From Candidatus Hydrogenedens sp. (GTDB lineage: Bacteria; Hydrogenedentota; Hydrogenedentia; Hydrogenedentales; Hydrogenedentaceae): 39,011 nt of DNA. The stretch lies in contig DAOSUS010000012.1 in assembly GCA_035378955.1 (NCBI GenBank), positions 1-39,011 on the forward strand, given 5' to 3'. The translations under genes were made by a program, and so were the position numbers. Each line of letters begins with the position of its first letter. Position 1 is the stretch's first letter. The notes beneath the pieces were generated by a model that was not told the DNA's origin, made no database searches, and saw nothing but the letters and a program-made list of their open reading frames with translations. This document shows positions 18,045-27,310 of the stretch, piece after piece.

Positions 18045-19130
18045 ATGGATGTAAACTTAACCTGGATAAAGGAAATACGAAAGCGAGTTCTTCGCTGGTA
18101 TTCCCAATTTGCAAGACCTCTGCCCTGGCGAGGCACAACAGACCCTTATAAGATATGGCTGTGCGAGATTATATTACAACAGACACGCATTGAACAGGGA
18201 ACCGATTATTATTTCCGTTTTCTTGAAAATTTTCCCACCTTACAAAATCTGGCTTTAGCCGATGAAAGCAAAGTATTAAAAGTCTGGGAAGGGCTTGGTT
18301 ATTATACCCGTGCTCGCAATCTATTAAAAACGGCACAAATTATCTATCATCAATACGAAGGACACTTTCCACAGACTTATGAGGAATTATTAGAATTGCC
18401 GGGAATAGGTCCTTATACTGCATCGGCAATAGGTAGCATTTGTTTTAATCTTCCTGTTCCAACCCTGGATGGAAATGTCCGCCGTGTGCTTTCGCGTCTG
18501 TTTGAGATACAAGACAAACTTAACTCAACATCTTTTTGTAAAACGACCCAACAATTAGCGGAAAAGATGATTTCCCTAAAATATCCTGGTAATTTTAATC
18601 AAGGAATGATGGATATCGGCTCAATCATCTGCACACCTACAAATCCTAATTGCACAGAGTGTCCTTTGAAAAATTTCTGTCTTGCCTACCAGCACGGAAC
18701 ACAAACCCGTTTCCCTGTAAAAGAGAAAATCCGTTCCGTGCCAATTCTCCATTGGGCTGTAGGTATAATAATAAATCAAGACAAAATTTTACTTACCTAT
18801 GAAGTAACTCGTAATTTTTTGAAAAATCTTTATGCATTGCCCACTGTGGACATTACAGATATAAAAATTAAACACACCCCTAAAAATATATCTGCCCTAT
18901 TAAACAAGAAATTAAATATCTCTACAACTTCAGAATGGGAGTTTTTATTCCAATTCATCCGAAAATATTCTCACCGCACTATATATTTTTATGTATATAA
19001 GACCCGATGGAAAATCCGATTGAAAAAGGATATTTTGCGCCCTTACCAATGGGTCCCACGGAAAGAAATTCATCAATACCCATTTTCCCGTGCCTATTCC
19101 GAAATCATCCAGAAAATAAAGGATGTGTAA
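18045..19130 (+). CDS. mutY: A/G-specific adenine DNA glycosylase
   Basis: This base-excision repair enzyme removes adenine mispaired with 8-oxoguanine. The ATG at 18045 is preferred over an in-frame TTG at 18027; neither has a clear ribosome-binding site. Counting from 18045 (361 aa), the catalytic Glu lies in EIILQQTR (about 41). The helix-hairpin-helix LPGIGPYTASAIG precedes the catalytic Asp in PTLDGNVRRV (about 142). A [4Fe-4S] cluster motif C-X6-C-X2-C-X5-C occupies residues 196, 203, 206 and 212. The C-terminal part (about 225-361) matches the position of the NUDIX-like 8-oxoG recognition domain but is divergent. Length is normal for the family. It is a stand-alone plus-strand gene between lptF (divergent) and comM (convergent). 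Confidence 0.95.
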   Translation: MDVNLTWIKEIRKRVLRWYSQFARPLPWRGTTDPYKIWLCEIILQQTRIEQGTDYYFRFLENFPTLQNLALADESKVLKVWEGLGYYTRARNLLKTAQIIYHQYEGHFPQTYEELLELPGIGPYTASAIGSICFNLPVPTLDGNVRRVLSRLFEIQDKLNSTSFCKTTQQLAEKMISLKYPGNFNQGMMDIGSIICTPTNPNCTECPLKNFCLAYQHGTQTRFPVKEKIRSVPILHWAVGIIINQDKILLTYEVTRNFLKNLYALPTVDITDIKIKHTPKNISALLNKKLNISTTSEWEFLFQFIRKYSHRTIYFYVYKTRWKIRLKKDILRPYQWVPRKEIHQYPFSRAYSEIIQKIKDV

Positions 19131-19145
19131 AAATTTTTGGATACC

Positions 19146-19159
19146 CCATTATATAATGG
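19146..19159. terminator. Weak palindrome between convergent mutY and comM
   Basis: The perfect 14-nt palindrome CCATTATATAATGG followed by TTATTCTTATT lies in the 38-bp gap between the two stop codons. It could form a low-stability bidirectional stem. Termination is only a guess. Confidence 0.25.
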
Positions 19160-19168
19160 TTATTCTTA

Positions 19169-20701
19169 TTAAATAGCCTTTAGGTCAATGGAGCGGTATT
19201 GAATGGCTTCTGCGATATGGATATCTTGTATATCTTCGGAGTTGTCAAGGTCAGCAATAGTTCTTGCCATCCGCAATATCTTGTCATAAGCCCGAGCACT
19301 TAACCCGAGATGTTCAATTGCTTGCAGAAGTAATTGCTGGGGGGTATCGTTTAGTTTGCAAAAACGCCGTATTTGTTTTGTATCAAGGTGAGCATTAAGT
19401 AACGTTGTTTTACCATAACGATGTTGTTGCCGATTGCGGGCTTCCTGCACCTGATTTCGCATATCCGCACTGCTGGGTCCAACAGATTGATTTTGTGATA
19501 ACTCATGGAAAGGCAAAGCAGGTACTTCAATATGCATATCGATACGGTCTAATAAAGGACCCGAGATTCGATTGATATATCTCTGTATTTCACCAATAGA
19601 ACAGCGACATACGCGTTTGGGGTCTGTCCTGCAACCACAGGGACAGGGGTTCATGGCAGATACAAGCATAAAACGACTGGGAAGCGTTACCGCATAATGA
19701 GCACGCCGTATATGCACAAATCCCTCTTCTAAGGGTTGTCTCAATACCTCCAATGTTGCCCGATTAAACTCTGGAAGTTCATCTAAAAATAACACTCCAT
19801 TATGGGCTAAACTGACCTCACCCGGCTGGAAATTGGCTCCTCCTCCAACCATGGCAACGGTGGAAACAGTATGATGAGGAGAACGAAACGGTCTTGTAGT
19901 TATCAGCGAAGAATTTTGTCCTTTCCGCGAAACGACACTATAAATTTGTGTAGTTTCAAGGGACTCTTCAAAACTCATTTCAGGCAGAATACCCGGGATA
20001 CGCGAAGCCAGCATCGTTTTCCCTGTTCCGGGTGGACCTATCATCAGCACATTATGCCCACCAGCCGAAGCAATGGTTAAAGCACGTTTTACATGAGCCT
20101 GCCCCTTTACATCCTCAAAATCCAGAGCCGCATGTTGTTTGTTATGAAACAATTCTTGATAATTTGTCCGATATGAAGTATAAGCAGAAGGCTCATTCAG
20201 ATATCGGAACGCATCTTGTAAACTTTTTATTGGTATAACATCTATATCATGCACCAACCCTGCTTCCTCCGCATTAACTTCAGGCACAAGGATAGCACTA
20301 AAACCATTTTTGCGAGCTAAAATGGCCATAGATAAGGTGCCAGGGACATGGCGAACAGAACCATCTAACGCCAGTTCCCCTACAATTAATACCTTTTCTA
20401 ATTTTACACGAACCATACCTTGTTCCCCCGCCAAAATAATCCCCAAAGCAATAGGCAAATCTAAATAACTCCCTTCCTTGCGAATATCCGCTGGTGCTAA
20501 ATTTACAACCACATGTCCTCGGGGTGAGCGAAATCCAGAGTTGCGTAATGCTGACGCCACACGCTCCCTGCTTTCTTTCACTGCGGTATCCGCTAATCCC
20601 ACTACCTCTGTTTTATTTTCCCCATGTCCTATATCCACCTCTACAGCCAAAGGGAACGCCTCTATTCCTAATATATGTGCTGATTGAACCCTCGCAAGCA
20701 T
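19169..20701 (-). CDS. comM: YifB/ComM-type Mg-chelatase-like AAA+ ATPase
   Basis: A 510-residue protein of normal family length. The N-terminal LonC-like fold carries VEVDIGHGENKTEVVGLADTAVKESRERV and the diagnostic NLAPADIRKEGSYLDLPIALG. The AAA+ core has Walker A GPPGTGKT (about 222), a FRSPHHT segment, and LFLDELPEF as Walker B. The C-terminal Mg-chelatase lid has LSARAYDKILRMARTIADL. A cysteine cluster (MNPCPCGCRTDPKRVCRC) lies after the sensor region, as in most YifB proteins. In naturally competent bacteria ComM is a hexameric branch-migration helicase that extends recombination of incoming DNA; elsewhere its role is unclear. No other competence gene is in the window. Confidence 0.93.
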   Translation of the reverse strand: MLARVQSAHILGIEAFPLAVEVDIGHGENKTEVVGLADTAVKESRERVASALRNSGFRSPRGHVVVNLAPADIRKEGSYLDLPIALGIILAGEQGMVRVKLEKVLIVGELALDGSVRHVPGTLSMAILARKNGFSAILVPEVNAEEAGLVHDIDVIPIKSLQDAFRYLNEPSAYTSYRTNYQELFHNKQHAALDFEDVKGQAHVKRALTIASAGGHNVLMIGPPGTGKTMLASRIPGILPEMSFEESLETTQIYSVVSRKGQNSSLITTRPFRSPHHTVSTVAMVGGGANFQPGEVSLAHNGVLFLDELPEFNRATLEVLRQPLEEGFVHIRRAHYAVTLPSRFMLVSAMNPCPCGCRTDPKRVCRCSIGEIQRYINRISGPLLDRIDMHIEVPALPFHELSQNQSVGPSSADMRNQVQEARNRQQHRYGKTTLLNAHLDTKQIRRFCKLNDTPQQLLLQAIEHLGLSARAYDKILRMARTIADLDNSEDIQDIHIAEAIQYRSIDLKAI

Positions 20702-20786
20702 GAAATCGCCCTATTGTTTTTTGTTTTAAATTATTACAACAAGAAATTCATATCCTTCTATGAAAAAGATAGCTCTTTCAAGAGGT

Positions 20787-20814
20787 ATTATATCATTCTA
20801 AATAATCTTAACAA
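20787..20814 (-). promoter_or_regulatory. Probable comM promoter
   Basis: Minus-strand TTGTTA (20809-20814) and a perfect TATAAT (20787-20792) are separated by 16 bp, about 80 nt upstream of the comM start and just beyond the stop of the preceding membrane-protein gene. Confidence 0.5.
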
Positions 20815-20819
20815 TCAAA

Positions 20820-22136
20820 TCATATCGTTAAGTCATCTCTCAGTTTCAAATATTGGTAATGATAGATTATAGGCACGGAGATTAAGAACAAAAGGATATA
20901 GTAAATAGCAAAAGAGACCTCTACCCAATTTGACCAGGGTCCCGTAATTAACTGGGCTATAAAATTCTGAATGAGTAAAACTGCCCATATTATCCAGGAA
21001 TATTTCGGAAAAGGATTTTTTTCAAACTGGGGCTCATTCGATGCTCGTCTTACATAGGAAACGATGACGATTATTCCTATAACAATTATTGGAATAAAAA
21101 CAAGCCATAACAAATTACTCCAATATTCCTCATTTCCTAAATAGATATTTGCCCAGCCTTTTATTCCATTTCGCAAAGATAGGGCAATGGCTAAAAATAC
21201 CGTCAGGAACAAGGTCATGCGTTCCGTAGCGGGCTTTACTTTTATTACATTATTTGACATAGAAGAATGTAAAGGTTGATTGGTCAGGAAATATGCGATA
21301 CCGTATGCAAAACCGAGACTAATTCCACCGGAGGTTTCCCAGCAACGCCACCAGTTAAATGGGTATCCTTCCCAAATGCCTTGCGCCCATTTCCAGTTTT
21401 GTAATAATGCCCAACCAACACCGTTTATAATGCCTACGGTCAAAATCAAAGTGATATTTCTTTTATCTTTCCGAAGAACTTCCCCTGTTAGAATACCCAA
21501 GTAAAGCCCTAAATGAGTAATTGCAGCACGATTATCACTAATCAAGCGACGCAAATTCGGATTGTTTTGTAAATCCATATACCGTTCTTTCATTGTGCTA
21601 TATAAAGGAAGAAATAAATTCGGAAAATTATCAAAAAGGAGCCTCGCAACCACAATCCCACCGATAGCACATAGTATCCTTACAATCCAATCTTTCTTCG
21701 TAATTTCCCTTTCACAACTTGCCCAAGCAAGAAAACATGCGCCCAATCCCGCCCAGGGAATACCCGAGATAAATTGCCAGATAAATCCATAGTAACGAGG
21801 TATGGAAACATATTCGCCTGCGGAATAATGGGTATACATTCTCCCTTCAAAAAAAGAAGCCCATTGCATCCAACCCCTTGCCCCGGCAATTGCAATACCG
21901 AGTGTCATTGCCATAAGCGCAAATGCGTTAGAATAAGGTCGGACAGATAAACGCTGGGGGTCGTAAGAAAGAAACCACCATGCAGTTCCTAAGGTAATCC
22001 CTGCAAATAGACAACCATTGGAACCTCCAAACCCGGAACAACCACGAACCGCCCAGGTCATTCCTCCCAATACAACAAACAAAAGAGTAGGAAATATCAA
22101 TTCGTGAAAATAATAATGCGTTTTGGAGATATTCAT
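20820..22136 (-). CDS. Polytopic membrane protein of unrecognised family
   Basis: A 438-residue protein that is almost entirely hydrophobic helices, roughly ten or eleven predicted membrane spans. The start ATG has an AAAGG ribosome-binding site. Distinctive segments are GGMTWAVRGCSGFGGSNG near residue 25 (Gly-rich, inside the first membrane segments), GIAIAGARGWMQWASFFEGR (about 80-100), GIPWAGLGACFLAW (about 130-143) and a Trp-rich NWKWAQGIWEGYPFNWWRCW (about 245-265). A polar loop with DNRAAITHLGLYLGILTGEV lies between spans. I do not recognise a transporter signature or catalytic motif. Conserved-looking Gly/Trp patches suggest a pore or a lipid-substrate enzyme, but this is speculative. 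It sits between rpmB and comM, separated from each by terminator or promoter signals. Confidence 0.75.
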   Translation of the reverse strand: MNISKTHYYFHELIFPTLLFVVLGGMTWAVRGCSGFGGSNGCLFAGITLGTAWWFLSYDPQRLSVRPYSNAFALMAMTLGIAIAGARGWMQWASFFEGRMYTHYSAGEYVSIPRYYGFIWQFISGIPWAGLGACFLAWASCEREITKKDWIVRILCAIGGIVVARLLFDNFPNLFLPLYSTMKERYMDLQNNPNLRRLISDNRAAITHLGLYLGILTGEVLRKDKRNITLILTVGIINGVGWALLQNWKWAQGIWEGYPFNWWRCWETSGGISLGFAYGIAYFLTNQPLHSSMSNNVIKVKPATERMTLFLTVFLAIALSLRNGIKGWANIYLGNEEYWSNLLWLVFIPIIVIGIIVIVSYVRRASNEPQFEKNPFPKYSWIIWAVLLIQNFIAQLITGPWSNWVEVSFAIYYILLFLISVPIIYHYQYLKLRDDLTI

Positions 22137-22212
22137 AATTAATACCTTTCTTTTAAATCATTGCAGAAGTAACATCGGCTACTTTGGCAAGTATATGATT
22201 TAAAACAAAAGA

Positions 22213-22242
22213 AGGGCAACTCAATAAGTATTGAGTTGCCCT
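22213..22242 (-). terminator. rpmB intrinsic terminator
   Basis: Perfect 13-bp arms (AGGGCAACTCAAT / ATTGAGTTGCCCT) with a 4-nt loop, followed on the minus strand by TCTTTTGTTTTAAA. It lies about 40 nt after the rpmB stop and upstream of the membrane-protein gene. Confidence 0.85.
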
Positions 22243-22282
22243 GAAAACTACGCCTAACAGAACAATATCTTCTGTCGGATTG

Positions 22283-22558
22283 CTATTTTGCCTCTTTCTT
22301 AACTGCAGATAATCTTTGAATACCGCGAGGTGCTTTTACAAATTTGCCTGCACGGATATAACGAGCACATACACGGATACGACGAACCCTTCCGTTTTCA
22401 TCAATAACACGGATTTTCTGCAGGTTCGGTTTCCATCTGCGTTTTGTGATACCGGTAACATTTTGTCCGATACCACCCTTTTTCTTCGCTTTACCTCTTC
22501 GGATTATCGAATTTCCGACAATAGGTTTCTTTCCACTGTATTCACATACAAAAGCCAT
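22283..22558 (-). CDS. rpmB: Large-subunit ribosomal protein L28
   Basis: A 91-residue basic protein. The N-terminus MAFVCEYSGKKPIVGNSI matches the L28 pattern (C-x2-[ST]-GK-x-P-x-x-GN). TKRRWKPNLQKIRV corresponds to the conserved KRxxxPNL segment, and the CARYIRAGKFVK helix closes the family core. It binds 23S rRNA in the large subunit. The window shows a monocistronic unit: the upstream neighbour diverges and a strong hairpin follows the stop. A TATAAT-like -10 (22604-22609, minus) with a poor -35 lies about 45 nt upstream of the start. Confidence 0.95.
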   Translation of the reverse strand: MAFVCEYSGKKPIVGNSIIRRGKAKKKGGIGQNVTGITKRRWKPNLQKIRVIDENGRVRRIRVCARYIRAGKFVKAPRGIQRLSAVKKEAK

Positions 22559-22716
22559 GGGAACATCCCTTATTTTAAGTGTTATCTTACATTCGAAAAA
22601 GAGATTATACTATTGTTATAATAAAGAATTAAACAAGGGTTAATATTATACCAATTTTAATTGTTAAAAGCAACTGACCTACCTGTTAATACAAAATAAG
22701 GTAAAACCCCTAAAAA

Positions 22717-23586
22717 ATGAAATCTAAAAATTACCGATATTACAGTCGGCTCGTTTTATATTCAATGTTATTTCTTTTCCCTCTGGGATGGCTTTCCTGT
22801 GCCCATTGGGGAACTTCTTTACAACGGGGAAAAATTGCAGGTACAGAACCTCAAGTAGAAGAAATTTTAAACGATTTAAGTAAGAATGACCAATCCATAC
22901 ATACATTAAAAGGGAGAGGAACTTTTATCCTAAAAACTCCCCAGTTAGATACGATATATCAACTTCATCAGAGTGATGTTTCTTTTCGTATGCCCGATTA
23001 TCTCTATGTCATTGGGAGAAAATATACCGCTACTGTGTTGCGAATGACCTGCTATAAAGATGAAGCCTTGATAGAACTCCCTACGGAAAGACAATTTTAT
23101 TATCAACGCGGAGGAGAATACTTTAAATCATCGGATACCCGTGTTACGCCATTAGATATTTTCAGCGAAACATTTTTCCCCGAAACATGGGAAAAACTTC
23201 CCCGTTCCAAAATTCTGTTAAAATCTTTTGACACGGAACACCAAAAAGCAATCCTTGAAATCTATAACGACAAACAACACAAACAACTCCTTCGTAGAAT
23301 TGAAGTGCAGGGGACACCCTGGGTTCTGGTATATAGCGAACGATATTCAAAACAGGGAGTACTGATTGCAAAAAGTAGCCGCGAAAATTATAAAGTAACA
23401 CCCGAAGGGATTCGTTTCCCGGAAATAATCCATTGTGAGTTTCCTTGTGAACATGCCTTTATGACCATTAAACTAAACCGCTGTTCTATTAATGTCGCTA
23501 TTGATGAGCCCAAAATCGGGCTATCGCAACAAAAACAAAAACTGCTACATTCGGGGTATGTTCCCGTAGATATAGAAAACCCATAA
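22717..23586 (+). CDS. Probable outer-membrane lipoprotein, LolA/DUF4292-like
   Basis: A 289-residue protein. A basic N-terminus (KSKNYRYYSR) and a hydrophobic stretch lead to Cys28 in GWLSCAHWG. This is a plausible but imperfect lipobox, because Trp rather than Leu occupies -3. The remainder alternates short strands and polar turns (RGRGTFILK-like, VSFRMPDYLYVIGRKY, ALIELPTERQFYY, ITFRFP-like EGIRFPEIIHCEF), the pattern of the open beta-barrel LolA/LolB or DUF4292 lipoproteins. Lipid or lipoprotein handling at the outer membrane is inferred only from fold style. The gene is followed after 31 bp by rlmN on the same strand, probably co-transcribed. The start has only a weak, distant AAGG. Confidence 0.6.
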   Translation: MKSKNYRYYSRLVLYSMLFLFPLGWLSCAHWGTSLQRGKIAGTEPQVEEILNDLSKNDQSIHTLKGRGTFILKTPQLDTIYQLHQSDVSFRMPDYLYVIGRKYTATVLRMTCYKDEALIELPTERQFYYQRGGEYFKSSDTRVTPLDIFSETFFPETWEKLPRSKILLKSFDTEHQKAILEIYNDKQHKQLLRRIEVQGTPWVLVYSERYSKQGVLIAKSSRENYKVTPEGIRFPEIIHCEFPCEHAFMTIKLNRCSINVAIDEPKIGLSQQKQKLLHSGYVPVDIENP

Positions 23587-23617
23587 TATAGGGGTGCAAA
23601 TTCAGGAGTATAAAAGA

Positions 23618-24649
23618 ATGGAAGAAATACTTATCACACGACTATTTCCAGAAGAAATATCCGAGCAACTCGGACTTGAACCTTTTCGGGGGCGACAAAT
23701 CTTCCGATGGACACATGAAAAACATGTGTTCGATATCCAAAAAATGACCGATTTATCTAAGGATTTACGAAATGCCTTGGAAAAGAAAGCCCTATTCTGT
23801 CAAACGGAGATTGTCCATATTCAAGAGAGTACCCAATCGGGAACAAAAAAGGTTCTCTTTCGTTTAAGAGACAACCAAACCATCGAATCCGTAATAATTC
23901 CCCATCGGCGTCGCGTAACTTTTTGCCTTTCTACACAGGTTGGCTGTCCACTCAAATGCGCCTTTTGTGCTACAGGCAAAGCGGGTTTTAAGAGAAACTT
24001 AAATGCCGGTGAGATTGTGGAACAGGCATTGCACCTCCTTTCGTTAATAGATTTGGGCAATCGCACACCCAATATCGTTTATATGGGAATGGGGGAACCC
24101 TTCTGGAATTATGATGAACTCGTCCGTAGTATAAAACTCATTATGCATCCATTAGGCGTAAATATCGGTGCCCGAAAAATCACCGTATCCACCGCCGGCG
24201 ATATTAAAGGCATCGTAAAGTTTGCCGACGAAAACTGGCAGGTGCGATTAAGCATTTCCTTGCATGCGGCGAATGATACCCTTCGTTCCCGTCTTGTTCC
24301 CCTCAATCGAAAATATCCTCTCGATAAACTGGCAGAAGCACTCCATCAATACCAACAAAAAACAGACCGTATGATAACCTTTGAATATGTATTGTTAAGC
24401 GGTGTGAACGATTCACTAAAACATGCACAAGAATTATTCGATTACGCCAAACAATTTAAATGCACCGTAAACCTTATTCCATGGAACCCTGTGTCAGACA
24501 TACCTTTCTCACCTCCTGCTCAAGAAACATGTAACTCATTCCTTGAATTTCTAACTCAAAACGGACTTAATGCAACCCTGCGACAAGAACGCGGTCAGGA
24601 CATTCAAGCCGCTTGCGGACAATTACGGAGAATTTTCCCTGATTCCTAA
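23618..24649 (+). CDS. rlmN: 23S rRNA (adenine2503-C2)-methyltransferase, radical SAM
   Basis: The start ATG 23618 has a CAGGAG ribosome-binding site 9 nt away. An in-frame GTG at 23594 would add eight residues ahead of the site and is rejected. The 343-residue protein carries the radical-SAM motif CPLKCAFC (Cys 110, 114, 117), the MGMGEPFWNYD segment, the SLHAANDTLRSRLVPLNRKYP core and the LIPWNPVSD strand. The C-terminal catalytic Cys (about 333) is in DIQAACGQL. The family methylates A2503 of 23S rRNA, and in several bacteria also A37 of some tRNAs, by a methyl-Cys and radical mechanism. It follows the probable lipoprotein gene and converges on the glpD fusion with no obvious terminator in the 45-bp gap. 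Confidence 0.95.
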   Translation: MEEILITRLFPEEISEQLGLEPFRGRQIFRWTHEKHVFDIQKMTDLSKDLRNALEKKALFCQTEIVHIQESTQSGTKKVLFRLRDNQTIESVIIPHRRRVTFCLSTQVGCPLKCAFCATGKAGFKRNLNAGEIVEQALHLLSLIDLGNRTPNIVYMGMGEPFWNYDELVRSIKLIMHPLGVNIGARKITVSTAGDIKGIVKFADENWQVRLSISLHAANDTLRSRLVPLNRKYPLDKLAEALHQYQQKTDRMITFEYVLLSGVNDSLKHAQELFDYAKQFKCTVNLIPWNPVSDIPFSPPAQETCNSFLEFLTQNGLNATLRQERGQDIQAACGQLRRIFPDS

Positions 24650-24694
24650 ATATAACCTTAGCCACCATTTCCATAAAAAAGGTGTCGATACATT

Positions 24695-27310
24695 TTAATC
24701 TGCTTCGATTTCTTTTCTTGGGGCAATGCGAACATAGATAGCATCATGCAATATCTCAAAGGAAGCAGGTAAATAGCCAGGAACTTCACCATCCACATCA
24801 AGCAATACTTCCCCTGCGGTGTGAGCCGGTGTAGCAACAACCTTTTGTGCCTTGAATATTTTTATTTCAGGATGGGTCAAATGGGTTCCCTGATAAACCT
24901 TGTTCACATTTAACAATAATTCAAAAGTGGAGATACCCGGAATCACAATTACATCAAACCAGCCATCATTAATTTCAGAATTGGGAGAAACTTTCATTCC
25001 ACTACCAAAATATTTACCATTACATACCGCCACCGTTTTTATATCCAGCACATCATCAAACTGATTGTCAATCTTCAAACGAACCGATTTGTTTCGATAA
25101 GTCAACAATGCCTGCAACATACCTAAAAAGAAAGCCAATTTCCCGCTGTATTGTTTTAGCCAGACATAACGGTTAACGGCACGGTCTGTTGCTCCACTCA
25201 ATCCAAAACTTGCAATATTCACAAAATATCGCGATACCTCTTCCCCCTGAAGATTAACAAATTTCATCTTTCCTAAATCTAAGGGATAAACAGAGGTCTC
25301 CGCCAAATGTTCGATTTGCTGGTCAATATCATAAGGCCAGCCTAAAGTCCGTGAGAAATCCCTACCTGTGCCCGTGCTGATAATTGCAAATACGGCTTCG
25401 GGATTTATCCGTTTATCATCCTTGAAAAAGCCATTTACAACCTCATTAATCGTCCCATCTCCACCTACAGCTATGATTTGCTCATATCCTTCGGTCAGTG
25501 CCTCACGGGCAAGGATAGTCCCATGTCCTTGTTTTTCCGTAAACGCAACCTTAACAGGACCAATAGCATGATGTATTTTTTTCTCTATATTAGGCCATAT
25601 CTTCCCTGTCATATTTCCCCATGCTTTCGGATTTACAATGACAAAAGTGCGTGCCCACGAAACGAATTGCACTCGGGATTTGTTCTTCTCAGAATCACAA
25701 ACTGTTTCCTGCCATGCCAATTCATGGGACATCAAATCTATCGTTTTACGGAGCACATCTTCACCAGGGTCTCCTAAATTCCCCATATTGGTGCGGCGAA
25801 ATAAAACATCGTTAAGGTGTCGTGCCATTTCTTCACGCACTGCATATACAACTTGAGCCCCGATTTCTTTTCTTGTATTCGACAAAGGTTCTCCTAATTG
25901 GGGGTCTATAAGTGCCAACTCAAGGACTTTATGTATTTCCGTCCCGTAATTATGTGCTAGATTTTCAATAATCTCCGGCGGAAAATCAGCATATTGTTTC
26001 TTTACCTCATCAAGAAACTCGTTAAAGACATGAAAGTCAACTCCATGAACCGGCGTTAGGTCGGTTTTACAAGGAGGAGGGGTTGCTCCTAATTTTTCGA
26101 ATACTTTATTCACAACACGCTCGGCTAAATGTCGTGAAGTTGTCCATTTCCCTCCTACGGCGGTTATTAATCCATCGCAAGCATCTTGAGCATGGTCAAA
26201 AACTTCCGCAGACCTGCTTGCATTATAGGAATTAAATTCTTCTTCTGTTTCCTGTGGGTCTTTTTCAACTATCGGACGTAAACCGGCATAAAAGAAAAGC
26301 ACATCCCCACGCCTCAGATTTGCCCCTTCAAATCCTCGATTAATCATTGATAAAAATTCCACCAGTTCCCGTTCACTCACATGCACATTATCCGGGTCCC
26401 CCTGATATATCGTATCCGTTGTCCCTAAAAGTGAATAACCTTGCCACGGCAGAACAAAGAAATGTGTCCCTTTACCGGGCATGGCAATAGCATATTTTGT
26501 CGTTAATGGTTTTGTTAATATATGAATCCCTTTAGAACGGATGATTTTCCGTGCAGGCTCTTTTTCTGTAGCAATCGCAATAAGACGGTCCGCCCAAGGT
26601 CCTGTTGCATTCACAATAACCTTGCCTTTTATTTGTGTTTCTCTACCATCATCCCGATTTTTAATCTTCACTCCTACAATACGAGTTTTATCCCGTAAAA
26701 ACCCAACAACCTCTGTATAATTTAAAACCACAGCCCCTTGAGTTATACTTTGCTTCAAACAAGCCCATGCTAAACGCTCTGGCGAATACATCTGATAATC
26801 ATGAAACAAAAGAGCATCGTTAAAATTCATCTCTTCTAAACGCGGTTCTATCGCCAGAATATCCTGCCTCGAAACGCGTTTATGAGGCGGAATAAACTTA
26901 TTCGGGTCGCTCAATCGGTTGCGGTCATAAGACAACCAGTCATACGCTTTCAAACCCAGTGAATACATAAGCCGTTCCCGAAACTTCTTATTACCATGTA
27001 TCGGTAGAATAAAAGGCAATGAATTGACAAGATGGGGGGCTATTTGTGACCAGATTCTTCGCTCTTTTAAGGATTCTCGCACCAAACCAATTTCAAGATT
27101 CATCAAATAGCGAAGTCCACCATGAATAAGTTTCGAAGAAGCACCACTCGTAGCACTGGCAAAATCCTTCCGCTCTAACAATGCTACTTTCAATCCACGC
27201 AATGTAGCATCCCTCGCAACACACGCACCGACAATTCCTCCTCCAATCACAATTAAATCAAACTCTTCAGACGCCAACCGTTCCCACATCTGCTCCCATA
27301 AAAAAGTCAT
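24695..27310 (-). CDS. Fusion: FAD glycerol-3-phosphate dehydrogenase (GlpD) + diacylglycerol-kinase-like lipid kinase
   Basis: One uninterrupted 871-codon frame. Residues about 1-540 are aerobic-type glycerol-3-phosphate dehydrogenase: FAD-binding VIGGGIVGACVARDATLRG (about 20-40), SGASSKLIHGGLRYL (about 54-70), and a C-terminal DAO_C domain around HNYGTEIHKVLELA. After a short linker (about 540-555), residues 556-871 form a DAGK/YegS-type kinase: TFVIVNPKAWG, the nucleotide-binding VGGDGTINEVVNG (about 613), STGTGRDFSRTLGW and CNGKYFGSGMKVSP. The dehydrogenase converts sn-glycerol-3-phosphate to dihydroxyacetone phosphate and passes electrons to quinone. The kinase family phosphorylates diacylglycerol or related lipids. 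Coupling glycerophosphate turnover with recycling of lipid-derived diacylglycerol is the inferred logic. The ATG has a GGGAAGG ribosome-binding site. No promoter was convincingly placed. Confidence 0.9.
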   Translation of the reverse strand: MTFLWEQMWERLASEEFDLIVIGGGIVGACVARDATLRGLKVALLERKDFASATSGASSKLIHGGLRYLMNLEIGLVRESLKERRIWSQIAPHLVNSLPFILPIHGNKKFRERLMYSLGLKAYDWLSYDRNRLSDPNKFIPPHKRVSRQDILAIEPRLEEMNFNDALLFHDYQMYSPERLAWACLKQSITQGAVVLNYTEVVGFLRDKTRIVGVKIKNRDDGRETQIKGKVIVNATGPWADRLIAIATEKEPARKIIRSKGIHILTKPLTTKYAIAMPGKGTHFFVLPWQGYSLLGTTDTIYQGDPDNVHVSERELVEFLSMINRGFEGANLRRGDVLFFYAGLRPIVEKDPQETEEEFNSYNASRSAEVFDHAQDACDGLITAVGGKWTTSRHLAERVVNKVFEKLGATPPPCKTDLTPVHGVDFHVFNEFLDEVKKQYADFPPEIIENLAHNYGTEIHKVLELALIDPQLGEPLSNTRKEIGAQVVYAVREEMARHLNDVLFRRTNMGNLGDPGEDVLRKTIDLMSHELAWQETVCDSEKNKSRVQFVSWARTFVIVNPKAWGNMTGKIWPNIEKKIHHAIGPVKVAFTEKQGHGTILAREALTEGYEQIIAVGGDGTINEVVNGFFKDDKRINPEAVFAIISTGTGRDFSRTLGWPYDIDQQIEHLAETSVYPLDLGKMKFVNLQGEEVSRYFVNIASFGLSGATDRAVNRYVWLKQYSGKLAFFLGMLQALLTYRNKSVRLKIDNQFDDVLDIKTVAVCNGKYFGSGMKVSPNSEINDGWFDVIVIPGISTFELLLNVNKVYQGTHLTHPEIKIFKAQKVVATPAHTAGEVLLDVDGEVPGYLPASFEILHDAIYVRIAPRKEIEAD

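Noticed and set aside
24650..24694. Terminator between convergent rlmN and the glpD fusion
   Set aside because: No stem of meaningful length is visible in the 45-bp gap.
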